Source: a virus | Reading direction: 5' to 3' (one strand) | Virus record (IMG/VR): IMGVR_UViG_3300048815_000026 | Location: 1 to 64,000 of that record | DNA length: 64,000 bases | Notes under the pieces: generated by a model | What the model was told of the DNA's origin: nothing | The model's input: the letters and a program-made list of their open reading frames with translations, nothing else | Database searches by the model: none | In this document: positions 62,154 to 64,000 of the stretch, in pieces | How positions within the stretch are numbered: position 1 is the stretch's first letter | Layout of the letters: every line of letters starts with the position of its first letter | Translations under genes and position numbers: made by a program

Positions 62154-64000
62154 TCAAAACTTCACCGTCCCCGAGAACGACACCGGCCCGCTGATCGTGA
62201 TCTGGTACACCCCCGAGGGCACCGCCACCACCGTCAGCGGCAGATTGGGGCTGGTGAAGGTACCCGCATGCGCCGTCAAATTCGTGGTCCCCGCCGCCAC
62301 CCCCGTGACCAGGCCCGTCGTCGCGTTCACCGTCGCGTGCCCCGTGCTCGAGCTGGCATACGTCCCCGCCACGTTGCCATGGCTGTCTGTCGTCGTGCAG
62401 TTGGTGGTCGAGCTATCCGAGTAACTGCAGGTGGCAATCAGCTGGTTGGTGGACCCCACAAACAGCCCCGTCACCCCGCCCGTGGTCGCAAGCGAAACCC
62501 CGGTTAAGGTCACCGTCGGCGCGCTCACCGTAAGGTCCCACTGGTTCAGCCCCACCGTCCCCACGTAGGCCTTGATGTACGGCGTTCCCGCCGCAACCGC
62601 GCTCGCCAGCCCTGGATTCGCCGATCCCACCGCGCCAATCGTCACCGACCCTGTATTCGAACTCGTCCAGCTGGTGACCGCGTTGCCGTAAATATCGGCC
62701 ACACTGCAATTCGTAGTGGTCGAATTCGAGTAGTTGCAGTAGGCCGAGAACTGCAGCGTCCCCCCCACCACCATGGTGTTGGCGCTCCCCGGAGTCCCCA
62801 GGTACCCACCGGTCAGCGTGGGCGGTGCCGCCGTCACCGTGATGGTCAGCGCAGGACTCGAGGTGATCCCCGCCACCACCGCCGTCAAATTCGTCGAACC
62901 CGCGGCCACTCCGCTCACCAGGCCGCTGCTGCTCACCGTGGCAATCGTCGTTGCGGTACTCGTCCAGGCCGTGACCTTATTGCCGTGCGAGTCCGTCGTC
63001 GCGCAGCTGGTGGTTGAGCTATCCGAATAGTGGCAGGTAGCGACCAACTGGTTAGTACCGCCCACGACCAGAGTTGTGATCCCACCCGTGGTGGCGAGAG
63101 AGACCGAACTCAGCGTCACGCTGGCCGCGGTAACACTGAGCGTGAAGGGGGGGCTGGTCACACCGGCAACGGTGGCCGTCAGGTTGGCCGAGCCGACCGC
63201 AACGCCCCCCGCCAGACCCGACGAGTTGAGGCTCACGATACCGGCGTTGCTGGTGTTCCAGTTGGAGACAGAATTGCCATACGCATCGGGCGTATTGCAG
63301 CCCGTCGTCGTGCCATTCGCGTAGTGGCAGGCGGCATTTATCTGCACGCTGGTGCCCACCTGGATTGAGGTTACAGGGCCCGCTGCCGTCAGGCTTACGC
63401 TGTTGAGCGTCGGCGGGCTGCCGGCTGTGTAGGTCGCCGAGACCACCGCGCTTGGCCCGTAGCCGTACCCGGAAGCGTACGAGGAGGGCTGATTCTGCGC
63501 CCCCCACATGCCCACTGCTTTTACCGTGGTGGTGGTGGAGACGGCGATCGTCCCTCCGCTCGCGATGTACCTCGCGGTCCCCGAGCCAGGCACAGGAGTC
63601 GATCCATCCGTCGTGTACCAGATGCCGGTGTTCGTGTCTCGGTTGGTGCCTGAGTTGGTGAAGGTCACCGTCTGCGAGGTCGTGAAGCTTCCGCTCGCCG
63701 GTGAGATCGTTGGGGCGATGCTGGTCTGCGTCGAACCATTGAAAAAATCACACTGGTTGCCGCTGCCGCTGGGGGTGTTGGCTGGGCCATCCTCCACGCC
63801 CCACCAGCCAAAGGCCCCCGCATAGCCGGGGTAGCAGTCGGCCGGAGTGTTGTTCCCGCCCGCCCCAAAGGAGCTCTGGATGTGATTGTTGCTGTCGGAG
63901 AAGGCCCCGTCCTGGGCGAGCATCATAGAGTTGGACCACTCGCCCTGCACCAGGTTGTAGTTGGCAGTTGTGCCTGTCGAGCCCCACTGCTCAATCCCAT
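62154..64000 (-). CDS. Large fibre/adhesin-like protein with Ig-like (Big_2) repeats (5' end off window)
   Basis: At least 615 aa; no start needed before base 64000 because the frame is open to the edge (GIEQWGSTGTTANYNL precedes GTG 63950). N-part has a chitobiase/fn3-type domain (SGSFTTSQTVTFTNSG, YTTDGSTPVPGSGTARYIAS). Then five ~85-residue bacterial Ig-like repeats with SVSLATTGGITTLVVGGTNQ, CHYSDSSTT, GNKVTAWTSTATTIATVSSS and GLVSGVAAGSTNLTA. Phages place such repeats on tail and head proteins to bind glycans. Phase matches the gene at 1-1909 if the ends join. Confidence 0.78.
   Translation of the reverse strand, partial: GIEQWGSTGTTANYNLVQGEWSNSMMLAQDGAFSDSNNHIQSSFGAGGNNTPADCYPGYAGAFGWWGVEDGPANTPSGSGNQCDFFNGSTQTSIAPTISPASGSFTTSQTVTFTNSGTNRDTNTGIWYTTDGSTPVPGSGTARYIASGGTIAVSTTTTVKAVGMWGAQNQPSSYASGYGYGPSAVVSATYTAGSPPTLNSVSLTAAGPVTSIQVGTSVQINAACHYANGTTTGCNTPDAYGNSVSNWNTSNAGIVSLNSSGLAGGVAVGSANLTATVAGVTSPPFTLSVTAASVTLSSVSLATTGGITTLVVGGTNQLVATCHYSDSSTTSCATTDSHGNKVTAWTSTATTIATVSSSGLVSGVAAGSTNLTAVVAGITSSPALTITVTAAPPTLTGGYLGTPGSANTMVVGGTLQFSAYCNYSNSTTTNCSVADIYGNAVTSWTSSNTGSVTIGAVGSANPGLASAVAAGTPYIKAYVGTVGLNQWDLTVSAPTVTLTGVSLATTGGVTGLFVGSTNQLIATCSYSDSSTTNCTTTDSHGNVAGTYASSSTGHATVNATTGLVTGVAAGTTNLTAHAGTFTSPNLPLTVVAVPSGVYQITISGPVSFSGTVKF

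Noticed and set aside
1-64000. CRISPR arrays, integrase, attachment sites, rRNA
   Set aside because: No regularly spaced identical repeats, no tyrosine or serine recombinase motifs and no rRNA-like segments were seen.

Overview
The window is almost wall-to-wall phage: small and large terminase, portal, scaffold, major capsid, neck and tail proteins, internal virion proteins, an endolysin/holin cassette, a RecT/nuclease recombination module and many tiny start-stop-overlapping genes. There is no long tape-measure protein. A very large portal (870 aa) plus large Gln/Ala-rich candidate internal virion proteins suggest a short-tailed (podovirus-like) particle. No integrase, DNA polymerase or CI-like repressor was seen. 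The host is inferred, not shown: high GC, secreted proteins opening with a QNVEGQ-type module, a secreted beta-propeller protein and host-style intergenic repeats make an Acidobacteriota-like soil bacterium my best guess.

Layout. A divergent control region (8552-8776) separates two transcription units. Leftward (8551 to 1): a helix-rich regulator candidate, a DnaD/O-like replication initiator, a helicase-loader candidate, about a dozen small coupled genes, then two fibre-like secreted proteins, the last running off base 1. One rightward gene (5699-5899) with its own promoter and terminator interrupts this unit. Rightward (8777 to 26473): small zinc-ribbon proteins, a Cro-like HTH protein, RecT, a PD-(D/E)XK nuclease, a KTSC-domain protein, a receiver-like protein, two DNA methyltransferase-like proteins, HNH nucleases, a DnaJ-domain protein, an ASCH protein, a GH13 amylase-like protein and a secreted beta-propeller protein. 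From 26367 to 64000 nearly everything is leftward: read 5' to 3' it runs fibre, lysis genes, fibres/spikes, portal, scaffold, capsid, spike, neck and tail genes, internal virion proteins including a 1369-aa polyvalent protein, TerS, TerL. The fibre ORFs at both window ends are in phase with each other, so a circular (or circularly permuted) map is possible but unproven.

Most interesting. (1) Two free-standing HNH-type endonuclease genes sit at the end of a resident gene, and each insertion leaves a duplicated, synonymously recoded copy of that gene end: the 3' end of the beta-propeller gene (25597-26186) and the 5' end of the amylase-like gene (20678-21216). The resident gene keeps an intact but recoded end while the endonuclease ORF is fused to the original end and inherits its expression signals. 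(2) A ~150-bp array with a CC dinucleotide every 5 bases, next to a 12-bp perfect hairpin, lies just upstream of terS. (3) A ~150-nt candidate structured RNA follows recT. (4) A 45-nt structured element occurs in three copies before virion genes. (5) A family of signal-peptide-bearing spike proteins shares N- and C-terminal modules around a variable middle.

Most genes overlap their neighbour by ATGA, GTGA or TTGA, so translational coupling is the rule, and this was used to choose many starts.
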